This document shows positions 26,191 to 37,431 of a stretch of 64,000 nucleotides of DNA, in pieces. Both the position numbers and the translations under genes were made by a program. Source of the stretch: an uncultured Marinobacter sp. (GTDB taxonomy: Bacteria; Pseudomonadota; Gammaproteobacteria; Pseudomonadales; Oleiphilaceae). The DNA lies in assembly GCF_946886895.1 (NCBI RefSeq), contig NZ_CAMPJO010000008.1, forward strand, positions 62,001 to 126,000, given 5' to 3'. Each line of letters opens with the position of its first letter. Within the stretch, counting starts at the first letter, position 1. The notes under the pieces are model-generated. The model was not told the origin of the DNA, did no database searches, and saw nothing but the letters and a program-made list of their open reading frames with translations.

Positions 26191-26601
26191 TTATTCCTCG
26201 TCGTCCGTACCCTGTTGCAAACGCTTCAGTTCGCTCTCCAGCACCTCGATCCGCCGCTCCAGCGCCTCGATCTCTTCCCGCCGATGAATGCCGAGCCGCC
26301 GCAAGGCACCGGATACGCGCTCGTCAAACATGGTTTCCAGGCGATCCCAGGTCCCGGTCGCCCGCTCCCGAACACCTTCAACACGGTCTTCCACAGACTT
26401 GATCTGTTTGCCAACCACGCCGCGGGTCTTGCTTTCAAGCTGCTCGCCTTCCTGCACCAGGCGCTCGAACAGCCGCCCCGTATCCTCTTCGGCTTTGGTA
26501 TAGGCGCCCAGGCCCGCCAGCCAGATCTGACGGGCGGAACCCTTGATCCTGGCGGCCAGTTGCGGATCGTTATCCGGCTTTTGGTCGTTTTCGTCAGACA
26601 T
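26191..26601 (-). CDS. Phasin, PhaI/PhaF-type granule-associated protein
   Basis: A 136-residue phasin. The N-terminal signature ARQIWLAGLGAYTKAEED is nearly diagnostic for PhaI/PhaF phasins, followed by a long amphipathic helix and the segment FDERVSGALRRLGIHRREE. The C-terminal part (EIEALERRIEVLESEL) is a leucine-zipper-like oligomerisation helix. It lacks the alanine/lysine-rich DNA-binding tail of PhaF, so PhaI is the closer comparison. It would coat polyhydroxyalkanoate inclusions or act as a general amphipathic chaperone. Confidence 0.86.
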   Translation of the reverse strand: MSDENDQKPDNDPQLAARIKGSARQIWLAGLGAYTKAEEDTGRLFERLVQEGEQLESKTRGVVGKQIKSVEDRVEGVRERATGTWDRLETMFDERVSGALRRLGIHRREEIEALERRIEVLESELKRLQQGTDDEE

Positions 26602-26774
26602 CTGAAAACCTCGAAGTGCTGTGAAAGGCCATTGTATTACAGCTGAGCGCCAATTTCAGTGGGCCTGAAACCCGCACAACGACAGGCTTTAGTATAAACA
26701 CGTATCCGATATGAAAAAATGTTTTCAAAGGCATCCGGCCTCGGCTTGAAGTGTTTAAAATATGGTCAATACTT

Positions 26775-26872
26775 CCCTATACCGGTGTCCCTGCTGATGC
26801 CGGTTTGTCTGGAAGTCTTTCATGGATACTACTCGCACGCCTCTGCCCGGCATCCTTTGCCGGGCTTTTTTT
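26775..26872 (+). ncRNA. Candidate small RNA ending at an orphan terminator
   Basis: There is a possible promoter (TTGAAG at 26746-26751 and AATACT at 26768-26773, 16-base spacing) and a strong rho-independent terminator about 95 bases later, with no open frame of credible size between. A second hairpin arm pair, ACCGGTGT and ATGCCGGT, could fold near the 5-prime end. The start is a guess. I could not match it to a known sRNA family. Confidence 0.35.
26845..26872 (+). terminator. Rho-independent terminator
   Basis: GCCCGGCA and TGCCGGGC form a perfect eight-pair stem with a five-base loop, followed by seven T. It reads rightward. The nearest upstream plus-strand gene ends almost 700 bases before, beyond a leftward gene. 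Confidence 0.88.
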
Positions 26873-27007
26873 GCGTTCAGGCTGATTGAACGTTACCGCA
26901 CACAATCCTGAGCGTTTCTGTTAACGTATCGAACCGTAGATTCCCACTGCGAATCCGGGCCCGTGTCTGTGGAGACCCGAGCGCGTTTGATTCTGGAGGT
27001 CAACCCC

Positions 27008-27439
27008 ATGGATATCCGACAAATTGACGACCACCTGGCCGTCTCGCCGCAAGTCTCGGTTGAGGATGTGGCAGAAGCCGCAAAGCTTGGCTTCAAAACA
27101 CTGGTCGCCAACCGCCCCGATCATGAAGAGCATGGTCAGCCTGCGATGGCGGACCTGGAAGCCGCGGCCAAAGCCCACGGTCTTGAGTGGGTCTACATGC
27201 CGGTGGCGTCTGGGCATATCACCGACGACGATGTCGATCAGTTCGCCCCGATGATCCGCGACGCCGAGAAGCCCGTACTGGCTTTCTGTCGCTCAGGCAC
27301 CCGCTGCACCGTGTTGTGGGCCCTGTCGGCGGCCCGAACCGCTCCTGCCGATGAGGTTGTCTCAAAAGCCAGGAAGGCGGGCTACGACATCAGCGGTCTG
27401 GTACCGCGCATGGCTCAGCAGGCCCGGAACAACAGCTGA
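27008..27439 (+). CDS. TIGR01244 family sulfurtransferase/phosphatase-like protein
   Basis: A 143-residue protein of the TIGR01244 (beta-lactamase-hydrolase-like) family, with a phosphatase-like fold. It begins MDIRQIDDHLAVSPQVS and has the active-site loop AFCRSGTRCT, a CX4R loop that may carry a persulfide as in sulfurtransferases. Related domains are fused to persulfide dioxygenase in other bacteria, which suggests sulfide metabolism. I start at ATG 27008 because GGAGGT lies seven bases upstream; an upstream in-frame start would add 15 unlike residues. Confidence 0.84.
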   Translation: MDIRQIDDHLAVSPQVSVEDVAEAAKLGFKTLVANRPDHEEHGQPAMADLEAAAKAHGLEWVYMPVASGHITDDDVDQFAPMIRDAEKPVLAFCRSGTRCTVLWALSAARTAPADEVVSKARKAGYDISGLVPRMAQQARNNS

Positions 27440-27477
27440 GCCACTCATACTTCCGGTTTTCCCGTCAGGATCGATCC

Positions 27478-28587
27478 ATGCAATACAAAGGCTCAGAGCA
27501 GTTCAGCCATAATCAGCCCGAGCGCCTGGGCATACTGGTGACTAACCTCGGTACACCGGATGCCCCAACCACATCGGCCCTTCGCCGGTACCTGGCGGAG
27601 TTTCTCTCCGACCCCCGGGTTGTTGAACTGCCCCGGCCGCTGTGGTGGCTGATCCTGCACGGTGTGATTCTGCGGATTCGTCCGAGACGAAGCGCCAAAG
27701 CCTACGCTGGCGTATGGCAGCCCGAGGGCTCCCCCCTGTTGATTCACACCGCAAAGCAGGCCGAAGCCATCCGCGAGGCCCTCAAGAAGACCTACGGCCC
27801 CAATGTTGTCGTCGGCTTTGCCATGCGCTATGGCAACCCGGCCATCCCCAAGGTGCTGGACGAGATGCAGCAGCAAGGCGTCCGCAAGTTACTGGTTCTG
27901 CCGCTGTACCCCCAGTACTCCGCTTCCACGTCGGCCTCGACATTCGATGCCATTGCTCAGGATTTTGCCCGACGCCGCTGGCTTCCGGACTTCCGGTTTG
28001 TGTCCCATTACCCGGATTACCCGCCTTACATCGAGGCCATGGCTCGTCATATCGAAGCACACTGGGCCGAACATGGCCGGAACCAGAAGCTGGTGCTGTC
28101 CTATCACGGTGTGCCGTTGAAATACCTGACCAGGGGCGACCCCTATCACTGCGAATGCCACAAAACCTCCCGGCTTCTGGCCCAACGCCTTGGCCTGGGC
28201 CGGGAGGACTATATGACCACCTTCCAGTCCCGGTTCGGCAAGGAAGAGTGGCTAAAACCTTACACCGATGAAACACTCAAGTCGCTGCCCGGACAGGGCG
28301 TTCAATCCATTGACGTGTTCTGCCCGGGGTTCTCCTCCGATTGCCTCGAAACCATCGAGGAAATCAACGAAGAAAACCGGGGTTATTTCATGGCGGCTGG
28401 CGGTCAGGGATTCAGTTACATTTCGGCATTAAACGCCACGCCCGGCCACATCAACGCGCTGGTTCAACTGATTGAGGACAACCTGCAGGGCTGGACGACG
28501 CCGGAAAATCACCCCGGTGAACTGTCCGCCCGACAGCAGCGGGCCGATGAACAGAAAGCGGCTGTTTATCCGGATCGGGCAGTATAA
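27478..28587 (+). CDS. hemH: Ferrochelatase
   Basis: A 369-residue enzyme that inserts ferrous iron into protoporphyrin IX, the last step of heme b synthesis. Visible signatures are GILVTNLGTPDAP at the start, the catalytic histidine region LSYHGVPLKYL, the DPYHCECHKTSRLLA stretch typical of gammaproteobacterial enzymes, and VFCPGFSSDCLETIEEI with the catalytic glutamate. It is somewhat longer at the C-terminus than E. coli HemH (320), with a polar tail. It follows the TIGR01244 gene by 38 bases and could be co-transcribed. Confidence 0.94.
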   Translation: MQYKGSEQFSHNQPERLGILVTNLGTPDAPTTSALRRYLAEFLSDPRVVELPRPLWWLILHGVILRIRPRRSAKAYAGVWQPEGSPLLIHTAKQAEAIREALKKTYGPNVVVGFAMRYGNPAIPKVLDEMQQQGVRKLLVLPLYPQYSASTSASTFDAIAQDFARRRWLPDFRFVSHYPDYPPYIEAMARHIEAHWAEHGRNQKLVLSYHGVPLKYLTRGDPYHCECHKTSRLLAQRLGLGREDYMTTFQSRFGKEEWLKPYTDETLKSLPGQGVQSIDVFCPGFSSDCLETIEEINEENRGYFMAAGGQGFSYISALNATPGHINALVQLIEDNLQGWTTPENHPGELSARQQRADEQKAAVYPDRAV

Positions 28588-28701
28588 GGCAAGGCGTTAC
28601 ACAGGATTTCAGCACGGACGCTGTACATGAGCGGGACACACGAGGATGGCCTGGAATACGGAAGGTTTGCAATACAGGAAGACGTTCGGGAAGAAGGAAA
28701 A

Positions 28702-28792
28702 TGGCGGTGGGCCAGGGATTCGAACCCCGGGAAGGCTACTAACCTTCGGCGGTTTTCAAGACCGCTGCATTCAGCCACTCTGCCAGCCCACC
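28702..28792 (-). tRNA. tRNA-Ser (anticodon TGA)
   Basis: The minus strand folds as a class II tRNA: acceptor arms GGTGGGC and GCCCACC, D-arm with GAGTGGCTGAATGC, anticodon stem GCGGT/ACCGC with loop CTTGAAA giving anticodon TGA (decodes UCA), a long variable arm (CGAAGGTTAGTAGCCTTC), and a T-arm containing GGTTCGAATCC. Discriminator G and a genome-encoded CCA complete the 91-base gene. Confidence 0.96.
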
Positions 28793-28826
28793 GTTTTTCC
28801 ATCGCCGCCTTGCGACAGCGGGATGC

Positions 28827-28854
28827 ATGATACCGGAATTGCCTGTACTGTCAA
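28827..28854 (-). promoter_or_regulatory. Promoter of the tRNA-Ser gene
   Basis: On the minus strand, TTGACA (28854-28849) and TATCAT (28832-28827) are separated by 16 bases, and the tRNA 5-prime end lies about 35 bases beyond the -10. A perfect -35 and five-of-six -10 make this one of the clearest promoters in the window. Confidence 0.68.
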
Positions 28855-28935
28855 CGCTTGGCCCGGAACCAGGCCGGCCAACCAACATTAACGGAGTTTA
28901 ATGGAATCCGAAACAAACATTTCTGTCGTAAATGA

Positions 28936-28963
28936 TTGAAAGTTGAGAATACAACATTATTAT
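28936..28963 (+). promoter_or_regulatory. Possible promoter for the BI-1 family gene
   Basis: TTGAAA (28936-28941) and TATTAT (28958-28963) are separated by 16 bases in an AT-rich patch about 75 bases before the start codon. The leader then contains a small hairpin (GGGAGC 28986-28991 with GCTCCC 29004-29009). Confidence 0.42.
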
Positions 28964-29038
28964 TAAGGGGAAACCCATTGCACCCGGGAGCCGCGAGTGA
29001 GCAGCTCCCCTACTGGCTGTATAAAACCGGAGAAAGGA

Positions 29039-29758
29039 ATGGAAAACAGACGCTATAACGCCCAACAGAATCAGGGTAGCCTGGTGCATCGGGGCTCGGC
29101 CACAGCGGCCATCAGCCCGGAGGCCACCAAGGTTCTTCGGAATACCTACACCCTGCTCGCCATGACCCTGCTGTTCAGCGCGGCCATGGCCGGGTTGTCC
29201 ATGTCCATTGGTCTGGGCCGCGGCGCCAGCCTGATGTGCAGCCTGGGTGCCCTGGCGCTGGTTTGGCTGGTACTGCCACGCACCGCCAACAGCTCCGCCG
29301 GCATCGCCGTGGTGTTTGCCTTCACCGGCCTGCTGGGCCTGTCCCTCGGCCCTATCCTGCTGCATTACCTGCAGATGGCTAACGGCGGTCAGATTATCAT
29401 GCAGGCACTGGGCGGTACCGGGCTGGTTTTCTTTGCCCTGTCTGGCTATGTACTGACCACCAAAAAGGACTTCAGCTTCATGCGCGGCATGCTGGTTGCG
29501 GGCCTGGTCGTGGTGCTGGTTGCGGCACTGGGCGCCATGGTTGCGGGCATGTTCGGTGTGGAAATTACCGCCTTCAGCCTGGCCATCAGTGCGGCCATCG
29601 TGTTCCTGATGTCCGGCTTCATCCTCTATGACACCAGCCGCATTGTAAACGGTGGTGAAACCAACTACATCCTGGCCACCACTGGCCTGTACCTGAACAT
29701 CTACAACCTGTTTCTCGCCCTCCTGCATCTGCTGGGCGCCTTCGGCGGGGATGACTGA
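29039..29758 (+). CDS. Bax inhibitor-1 / YccA family membrane protein
   Basis: A 239-residue inner-membrane protein with seven predicted helices, matching YccA/YbhL-type BI-1 proteins (E. coli YccA, 219 residues, modulates FtsH). The N-terminal tail is polar; helices begin near 45 (TYTLLAMTLLFSAAM). The signature SAAIVFLMSGFILYDTSRIV near 200 and YLNIYNLFLALLHLLG at the end, with acidic GDD at the C-terminus, are family marks. I start at ATG 29039, five bases after GAGAAAGGA-like sequence. In Pseudomonas the homologue also lies beside tusDCBE, as here. Confidence 0.9.
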   Translation: MENRRYNAQQNQGSLVHRGSATAAISPEATKVLRNTYTLLAMTLLFSAAMAGLSMSIGLGRGASLMCSLGALALVWLVLPRTANSSAGIAVVFAFTGLLGLSLGPILLHYLQMANGGQIIMQALGGTGLVFFALSGYVLTTKKDFSFMRGMLVAGLVVVLVAALGAMVAGMFGVEITAFSLAISAAIVFLMSGFILYDTSRIVNGGETNYILATTGLYLNIYNLFLALLHLLGAFGGDD

Positions 29759-29780
29759 TCGCGGATCGCGTCATACCTTG

Positions 29781-29810
29781 GAACCCCGGCAGACGCCGGG
29801 GTTCTTACAT
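29781..29810 (+). terminator. Probable terminator after the BI-1 gene
   Basis: GAACCCCGGC and GCCGGGGTTC form a perfect ten-pair stem with a four-base loop. The following T-tract is weak (TTACATT), so termination may be partial and allow read-through into tusD. Confidence 0.55.
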
Positions 29811-29828
29811 TCGGTACGCTGAAAATCC

Positions 29829-30272
29829 ATGCGGGGCCTGACATCCGTGGAACAGACACCTTCTCCCGAGACCCAGTCCTTCACCCTGGTGATTACCGGG
29901 GCACCCTACACCTCCCAGTCCCCGCAGACCGCGCTGGGTTTCGCCCGGGCCGCGGTGGCCGCCGGTCATCGGATTGACCGGGTGTTCCTGTATGGAGACG
30001 GGGTCCACCTGGCCTCGGCGCTTGCCACCCCGCCGTCAGACGAAACCCACTGGCCCCGCGAATGGGCGTCGTTTCTTGCTGAGCATAAAATACCAGGGGT
30101 TGCCTGCATTGCCTCCGCGCTTCGCCGTGGCCTCATTGACCAGGCCGAGCAGGCCCGCTATCAATTACCCGCCAGTAACCTGCGCCCGCCTTTCGAGATT
30201 GCCGGTCTGGGCGAATGGGTGGAGGGTAGCCTCCGGTCGTCGCGGGTTCTGTATTTTCACGGGGGTGACTGA
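29829..30272 (+). CDS. tusD: Sulfurtransferase complex subunit TusD
   Basis: A 147-residue DsrE/TusD-like protein. TusBCD receives a persulfide from TusA and passes it to TusE for 2-thiolation of tRNA wobble uridine by MnmA. The core FTLVITGAPYTSQSPQTALGFARAA and RVFLYGDGVHLA are typical. The sulfur-carrying cysteine is expected in PGVACIASALRRGL, the only clear cysteine. The N-terminus has about 17 residues before the fold, so a GTG at 29847 may be the true start. First of four genes tusDCBE. Confidence 0.9.
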   Translation: MRGLTSVEQTPSPETQSFTLVITGAPYTSQSPQTALGFARAAVAAGHRIDRVFLYGDGVHLASALATPPSDETHWPREWASFLAEHKIPGVACIASALRRGLIDQAEQARYQLPASNLRPPFEIAGLGEWVEGSLRSSRVLYFHGGD

Positions 30273-30274
30273 CA

Positions 30275-30625
30275 GTGAGCACCTTGATTGTGATTGACCA
30301 GCCCCCCTACGGCACCTGGGCCGGCCGGGAAGCACTGGATATGGCGTTTTCGCTGGCGGCGTTTGATCAGTCGGTGACCCTTCTGTTTGCCGGCGCCGGC
30401 GTTAACTGGCTGCGCAAAGAGCAGAGCGCCGAGTCGATCCAGCAAAAATCGGTGGTGAAGAACCTGTCCGCCGCGCCGATATTCGGAATCGATAGGCTGC
30501 TGGCGGATGACGAGGCCTGCAAACGGTACGGCCTGGACGAGGAAACCCTGATGGCAGGTGTTACCCTTACGACAGCCGGTGCCACATTGTTGCGGCAATA
30601 CGATCAGATTGCTTTCGCGGGCTGA
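30275..30625 (+). CDS. tusC: Sulfurtransferase complex subunit TusC
   Basis: A 116-residue DsrF/TusC-like subunit of the heterohexameric TusBCD complex. Recognisable core: VIDQPPYGTWAGREALDMAFSLA-type beginning (in two stretches), SVTLLFAGAGVNWL, and FGIDRLLADDEACKRYGL. GTG start two bases after the tusD stop. It structures the complex and carries no essential catalytic cysteine in E. coli. Confidence 0.9.
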   Translation: MSTLIVIDQPPYGTWAGREALDMAFSLAAFDQSVTLLFAGAGVNWLRKEQSAESIQQKSVVKNLSAAPIFGIDRLLADDEACKRYGLDEETLMAGVTLTTAGATLLRQYDQIAFAG

Positions 30626-30689
30626 GCCCCACGAGCACAACAATCGGTGACGCAGTCAACCCGATGCCCATGAACAACGGACGCGCCTG

Positions 30690-30962
30690 ATGGATACCTT
30701 GCACATCCTGAACAAATCCCCGGATCATACCCGGTTTTCCCGGTGCCTGGCCGCGGTGGCGCCTGAAGACGGCCTGCTGCTGACAGAAAACGCCGTCCTC
30801 GCTGTCACCGGTGGGTTTACCTTCAACACCGCACAGGTATACGCCCTGGGTTCCGATGTGCAGGCCCGGGGGCTGGAGCATCACGGTACCGGGGTTTCCC
30901 GCGTTGACTTTAATGGCATGGTCGACCTCACGACCCGGGCCCGTCGGATAATCAGTTGGTGA
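30690..30962 (+). CDS. tusB: Sulfurtransferase complex subunit TusB
   Basis: A 90-residue DsrH/TusB-like subunit. It opens MDTLHILNKSPDHTRFSRCL, a typical TusB beginning, then DGLLLTENAVLAV and ends near VDLTTRARRIISW. It lies 64 bases after tusC, a longer gap than the others in the operon, and three bases before tusE. Confidence 0.87.
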   Translation: MDTLHILNKSPDHTRFSRCLAAVAPEDGLLLTENAVLAVTGGFTFNTAQVYALGSDVQARGLEHHGTGVSRVDFNGMVDLTTRARRIISW

Positions 30963-30965
30963 CCC

Positions 30966-31292
30966 ATGACTGAACACAGCCTGCCGGATCGCAATAACGA
31001 AGGTTTCCTTGAGGACGCCCACGCCTGGCGCCCGGATATTGCCGAATTGATTGCTCGGGAAGACGGTATTTCATTGACGGATGATCACTGGGAAATCATA
31101 AAGTTTCTGAGGGATTTTTATAAAACACATGAAATATCGCCCCCCTCTAACCGGCTATTCGTCAAAGCCGTGAAAGAGTCGCTGGGTGAAGACAAGGGCA
31201 ACAGCATTTACCTGATGCACCTGTTTCCCGGCACCCCGGCGAAAACCGCCTGCCGGATTGCCGGTTTACCCCGCCCGACGAACTGCCTCTAG
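30966..31292 (+). CDS. tusE: TusE/DsrC-family sulfur carrier with two C-terminal cysteines
   Basis: A 108-residue DsrC-family protein that takes sulfur from TusBCD and delivers it to MnmA. DDHWEIIKFLRDFYKTHEISPP and KGNSIYLMHLFPGTPAK are typical. The C-terminal arm reads ACRIAGLPRPTNCL: it has both the near-terminal cysteine of all TusE and a second cysteine exactly ten residues earlier. E. coli TusE has Thr at that place as I recall, while true DsrC of dissimilatory sulfur metabolism has both. No dsrAB is in the window, so TusE remains the best name. It ends the tus operon, converging on the DUF445 gene. Confidence 0.88.
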   Translation: MTEHSLPDRNNEGFLEDAHAWRPDIAELIAREDGISLTDDHWEIIKFLRDFYKTHEISPPSNRLFVKAVKESLGEDKGNSIYLMHLFPGTPAKTACRIAGLPRPTNCL

Positions 31293-31310
31293 CTGGCCCG
31301 AAACGGCACG

Positions 31311-32498
31311 TCAGGCCAGCGACAGGGCCTGGAGGGCACCAGCCAGAGCACCAAGAATGCCCCCGACAACCATCAGTTGAAATTCCTCCTCGCGGAACGC
31401 CGGTCGCAGGATGTCCTGGAATTCCGCTGGCCCGAGGGCCTTCATCTGGCTGGCCAACACACCGGCCACCACCGGCGCCCGTTCGCGATTGAACGCCGGG
31501 TCGCTGAACACATCCCGGGTCGCCACGACGGCTTTCTGGTTCATGGCTTTCTTGAGCTCGACATAGCCGGTCATGCCGACGGTCACCTGGGCAGAAAGTT
31601 TCAACACGATGGAGTTATCCAGCAGCGGCCTGAGGTGTTTCTGGAGAATCGCCCGGGTTCGGTCACCCTGGGCACCATTGAGCATGGCGTTGGCCACCTT
31701 CTCAACCGTGATCAGTTCCTCAGCCACCAGCCGCGCCCAAACGTCGCTGATTTCGGGCTGCCGTCGCAGGAAAAGGCCCTGCACCTTCCAGAACAGGAAC
31801 CGTCGGGGCCTGAGGGGGGCGAAAATCAGATTGATTGCCAGCCAGTTGGTGGCAAAGCCAACCAGGAAGCCGCCAACCGGCAATACCCACGGCGCCGGAT
31901 ACCGCAACCAGAACGGCAGTAGCACTGCCCCGAGCAGACCACCAATGATGGCGCCACGGTTGATCACCGATCGTAATTCCACGGCGCCAGCCTGCCGGAA
32001 AATGCGGTTCATCAGATCCGGGTGTTGCTGCAATTCCGCGCTCAGCAGTGCCTTCAGGTCGACCAGCTCATCCAGGTCATCGCCGAAATCCTCAACCAGG
32101 TCCTCGACCCGGGAGGGCAACTGCTGCCGGGCCCACTGGTAAATACGATGGCGGACAAATATCGGCAGATTGTCCCAAAGTACGGGCTGAATGTCGTACA
32201 TCACTTCATCGATGTATTCATCAAGCCTCGGGGTTACCTGGGAAATGACCTGCTCAACAATACGCTGGGGCTCCAGTTCCTGGTAAACCGCGTTCAGATC
32301 CCCGAACTGTTGCAGGGTCCGGTCGATGCAGATGTGCGCCATCTTTTCGGCTTTACGGGGGATAACGCCCTGCCAGCCAATAACACCGAACCCGACAAAT
32401 CGCACCGGGTAGAACGACATCTGAATAGCGAGCCAGTTGGTGAACCAGCCCACCATGGCAGCCAGGATGGGCACGGACAGAAGCGCAAGGTCAATCAA
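31311..32498 (-). CDS. DUF445 family membrane protein
   Basis: A 395-residue DUF445 protein. It starts with a membrane helix and the family motif VGWFTNWLAIQMSFYPV; the same motif recurs at the middle (VGFATNWLAINLIFAPLRP) with hydrophobic segments around it, an internal repeat characteristic of the family. Between them is a charged helical region (VEQVISQVTPRLDEYIDEV). A last hydrophobic helix ends the protein. Function unknown; an envelope role is likely. Its 3-prime end lies 18 bases from the convergent tusE end. Confidence 0.86.
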   Translation of the reverse strand: MIDLALLSVPILAAMVGWFTNWLAIQMSFYPVRFVGFGVIGWQGVIPRKAEKMAHICIDRTLQQFGDLNAVYQELEPQRIVEQVISQVTPRLDEYIDEVMYDIQPVLWDNLPIFVRHRIYQWARQQLPSRVEDLVEDFGDDLDELVDLKALLSAELQQHPDLMNRIFRQAGAVELRSVINRGAIIGGLLGAVLLPFWLRYPAPWVLPVGGFLVGFATNWLAINLIFAPLRPRRFLFWKVQGLFLRRQPEISDVWARLVAEELITVEKVANAMLNGAQGDRTRAILQKHLRPLLDNSIVLKLSAQVTVGMTGYVELKKAMNQKAVVATRDVFSDPAFNRERAPVVAGVLASQMKALGPAEFQDILRPAFREEEFQLMVVGGILGALAGALQALSLA

Positions 32499-32639
32499 GA
32501 AAAACCCCGGTTATCAAATTGCAGGCGGTTAAGAGAGTCCGGGTACCGTTTTGACCCGATGTTTCTGTAACCCATCATGCCGCAGCCGGATCGCTACGGC
32601 ATTGGCCCAGTCGCCATCAAAAACCGGGAAGTGTGGCAG

Positions 32640-33227
32640 CTACTGGTAATAGGCGTTTTCGGTATTGGTGTGATCCGTCACGTCCCGCACGGCGGTAATT
32701 TCCGGCAACCGTTCCTTGAGGGTGGATTCCACCCCCTGCTTGAGCGTGAGGCTGACCGCTGAGCAGCCTTGGCAACCGCCGCCAAAGCGAAGAACCGCGA
32801 CGGATTCGTCGACGATTTCCACCAGGGAGACATCACCACCATGCGCTGCAAGATTGGGATTGATCTCGGACGCCAGGATATAATTCACCCGATCCGGGAG
32901 CGGCGCATCATCATCAATCTTGGGCACCTTGGCGTTGGGGGCCTTGATGGTGAGCTGGCCGCCCATCTGATCCTTGGAATAGTCCACATAGGCTTCTTCC
33001 AGGAACGGCACGGAGTTATGGTCCAGAAACAGGGTGAACTTGCCCATATCCAGTTGTTCGTCCGTGGGAACCACTTCGTTGGGCGGACAGTAAGCGAGAC
33101 AGGTCTCGGCATTCTTGGTGCCGGGCTGGGTAACGAAGATCCGCACGCCCATGCCGTCAACATCCTGCTTCTCGATAAGTTGTGCGAGGTAATCCCGCGC
33201 GGGATCTGTCACAGTAACCAATGCCAT
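32640..33227 (-). CDS. nfuA: Fe-S biogenesis protein NfuA
   Basis: A 195-residue iron-sulfur carrier. The N-terminal part (1-100) is a degenerate A-type carrier domain ([20 protein letters not shown]). The C-terminal Nfu domain has the CxxC cluster ligands in [19 protein letters not shown]. It shuttles 4Fe-4S clusters to client enzymes under oxidative stress or iron limitation. Length matches E. coli NfuA (191). It stands alone, divergent from metH across a 232-base control region. Confidence 0.94.
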   Translation of the reverse strand: MALVTVTDPARDYLAQLIEKQDVDGMGVRIFVTQPGTKNAETCLAYCPPNEVVPTDEQLDMGKFTLFLDHNSVPFLEEAYVDYSKDQMGGQLTIKAPNAKVPKIDDDAPLPDRVNYILASEINPNLAAHGGDVSLVEIVDESVAVLRFGGGCQGCSAVSLTLKQGVESTLKERLPEITAVRDVTDHTNTENAYYQ

Positions 33228-33370
33228 GTTTTCAACCCGTTTAAAAAGTTCGATTTCATTTTAAGGGACTTCGCGGGAACATGAAAGACCCAGTAAAATA
33301 GTCAGGCTTTATCGGGGTACAGAGTTTCCCTTACCCCGGTCGCTTGACACAGGCCATGGAGAATCATCAA

Positions 33371-33406
33371 CGGAACTACGACGAGGTTCCGCATTTTTGC
33401 TATGAT
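33371..33406 (+). promoter_or_regulatory. Extended -10 promoter and inverted repeat upstream of metH
   Basis: TGCTATGAT (33398-33406) is an extended -10 element about 55 bases before the metH start. Directly upstream, CGGAAC (33371-33376) and GTTCCG (33386-33391) form a perfect inverted repeat where the -35 would be, so an activator or repressor could bind there. A consensus-like TTGACA (33344-33349) lies further up. I saw no MetJ box or clear SAH or cobalamin riboswitch. Confidence 0.42.
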
Positions 33407-33459
33407 CCGGCGCCATTGATTTTAATACGACGCATTAAACGACATCCGGAAGTAGACCT

Positions 33460-37158
<3,699 letters not shown>

Positions 37159-37191
37159 CATTCACCTGCAGCGACTCGCGAGGCCCGCACC

Positions 37192-37428
37192 ATGACCAAC
37201 AGGTCCGATATGGAAAAAGGTAAGGAACAGAAGCCCCGGGGACCCGGGGTACTGAAGGTTATGCAGAGCATCCTCGCCGGAGCGTTCGGAGTGCAGTCCG
37301 ACAAACGCCGCGAGGAGGATTTTTCCAGTCACAGCCCCTGGCCCTACATTATTGCCGGCGTCCTGTTCACGGCCACCTTTGTCCTGGGGCTGATTCTGAT
37401 TGTGCAGATGGTGCTGGCCAGTTCGTAA
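37192..37428 (+). CDS. DUF2970 small membrane protein
   Basis: A 78-residue protein of DUF2970: a conserved amphipathic part (VLKVMQSILAGAFGVQSDKRREEDF) followed by one membrane helix (YIIAGVLFTATFVLGLILIVQM). Function unknown. It follows metH closely on the same strand, though that pairing may be accidental. A CGAGGC region before the ATG is a weak ribosome site. Confidence 0.83.
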   Translation: MTNRSDMEKGKEQKPRGPGVLKVMQSILAGAFGVQSDKRREEDFSSHSPWPYIIAGVLFTATFVLGLILIVQMVLASS

Positions 37429-37431
37429 TCG

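Larger units (their letters stand above)
26602..27007. other. Gene-free stretch with phasin promoter region and orphan terminator
   Basis: A 406-base region between the phasin start (leftward) and the TIGR01244 gene (rightward). The first part is relatively AT-rich and must hold the phasin promoter. The middle ends in a strong plus-strand terminator (26845-26872) that serves no visible gene, described as a possible small RNA. The end carries the GGAGGT ribosome site (26995-27000) of the next gene. Confidence 0.7.

Noticed and set aside
28627..28891. Short plus-strand frames over 28627-28891
   Set aside because: They cover the tRNA-Ser gene on the other strand and its promoter; not coding.
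30966..31292. Naming the last tus gene dsrC of a dissimilatory sulfur pathway
   Set aside because: The operon is tusDCBE-like and there is no dsrAB, dsrMKJOP or dsrL in the window; the second cysteine alone is not enough.
33228..33459. SAH or cobalamin riboswitch before metH
   Set aside because: I could not find the conserved cores of either class; the leader after the likely promoter is only about 45 bases, too short for a cobalamin riboswitch.
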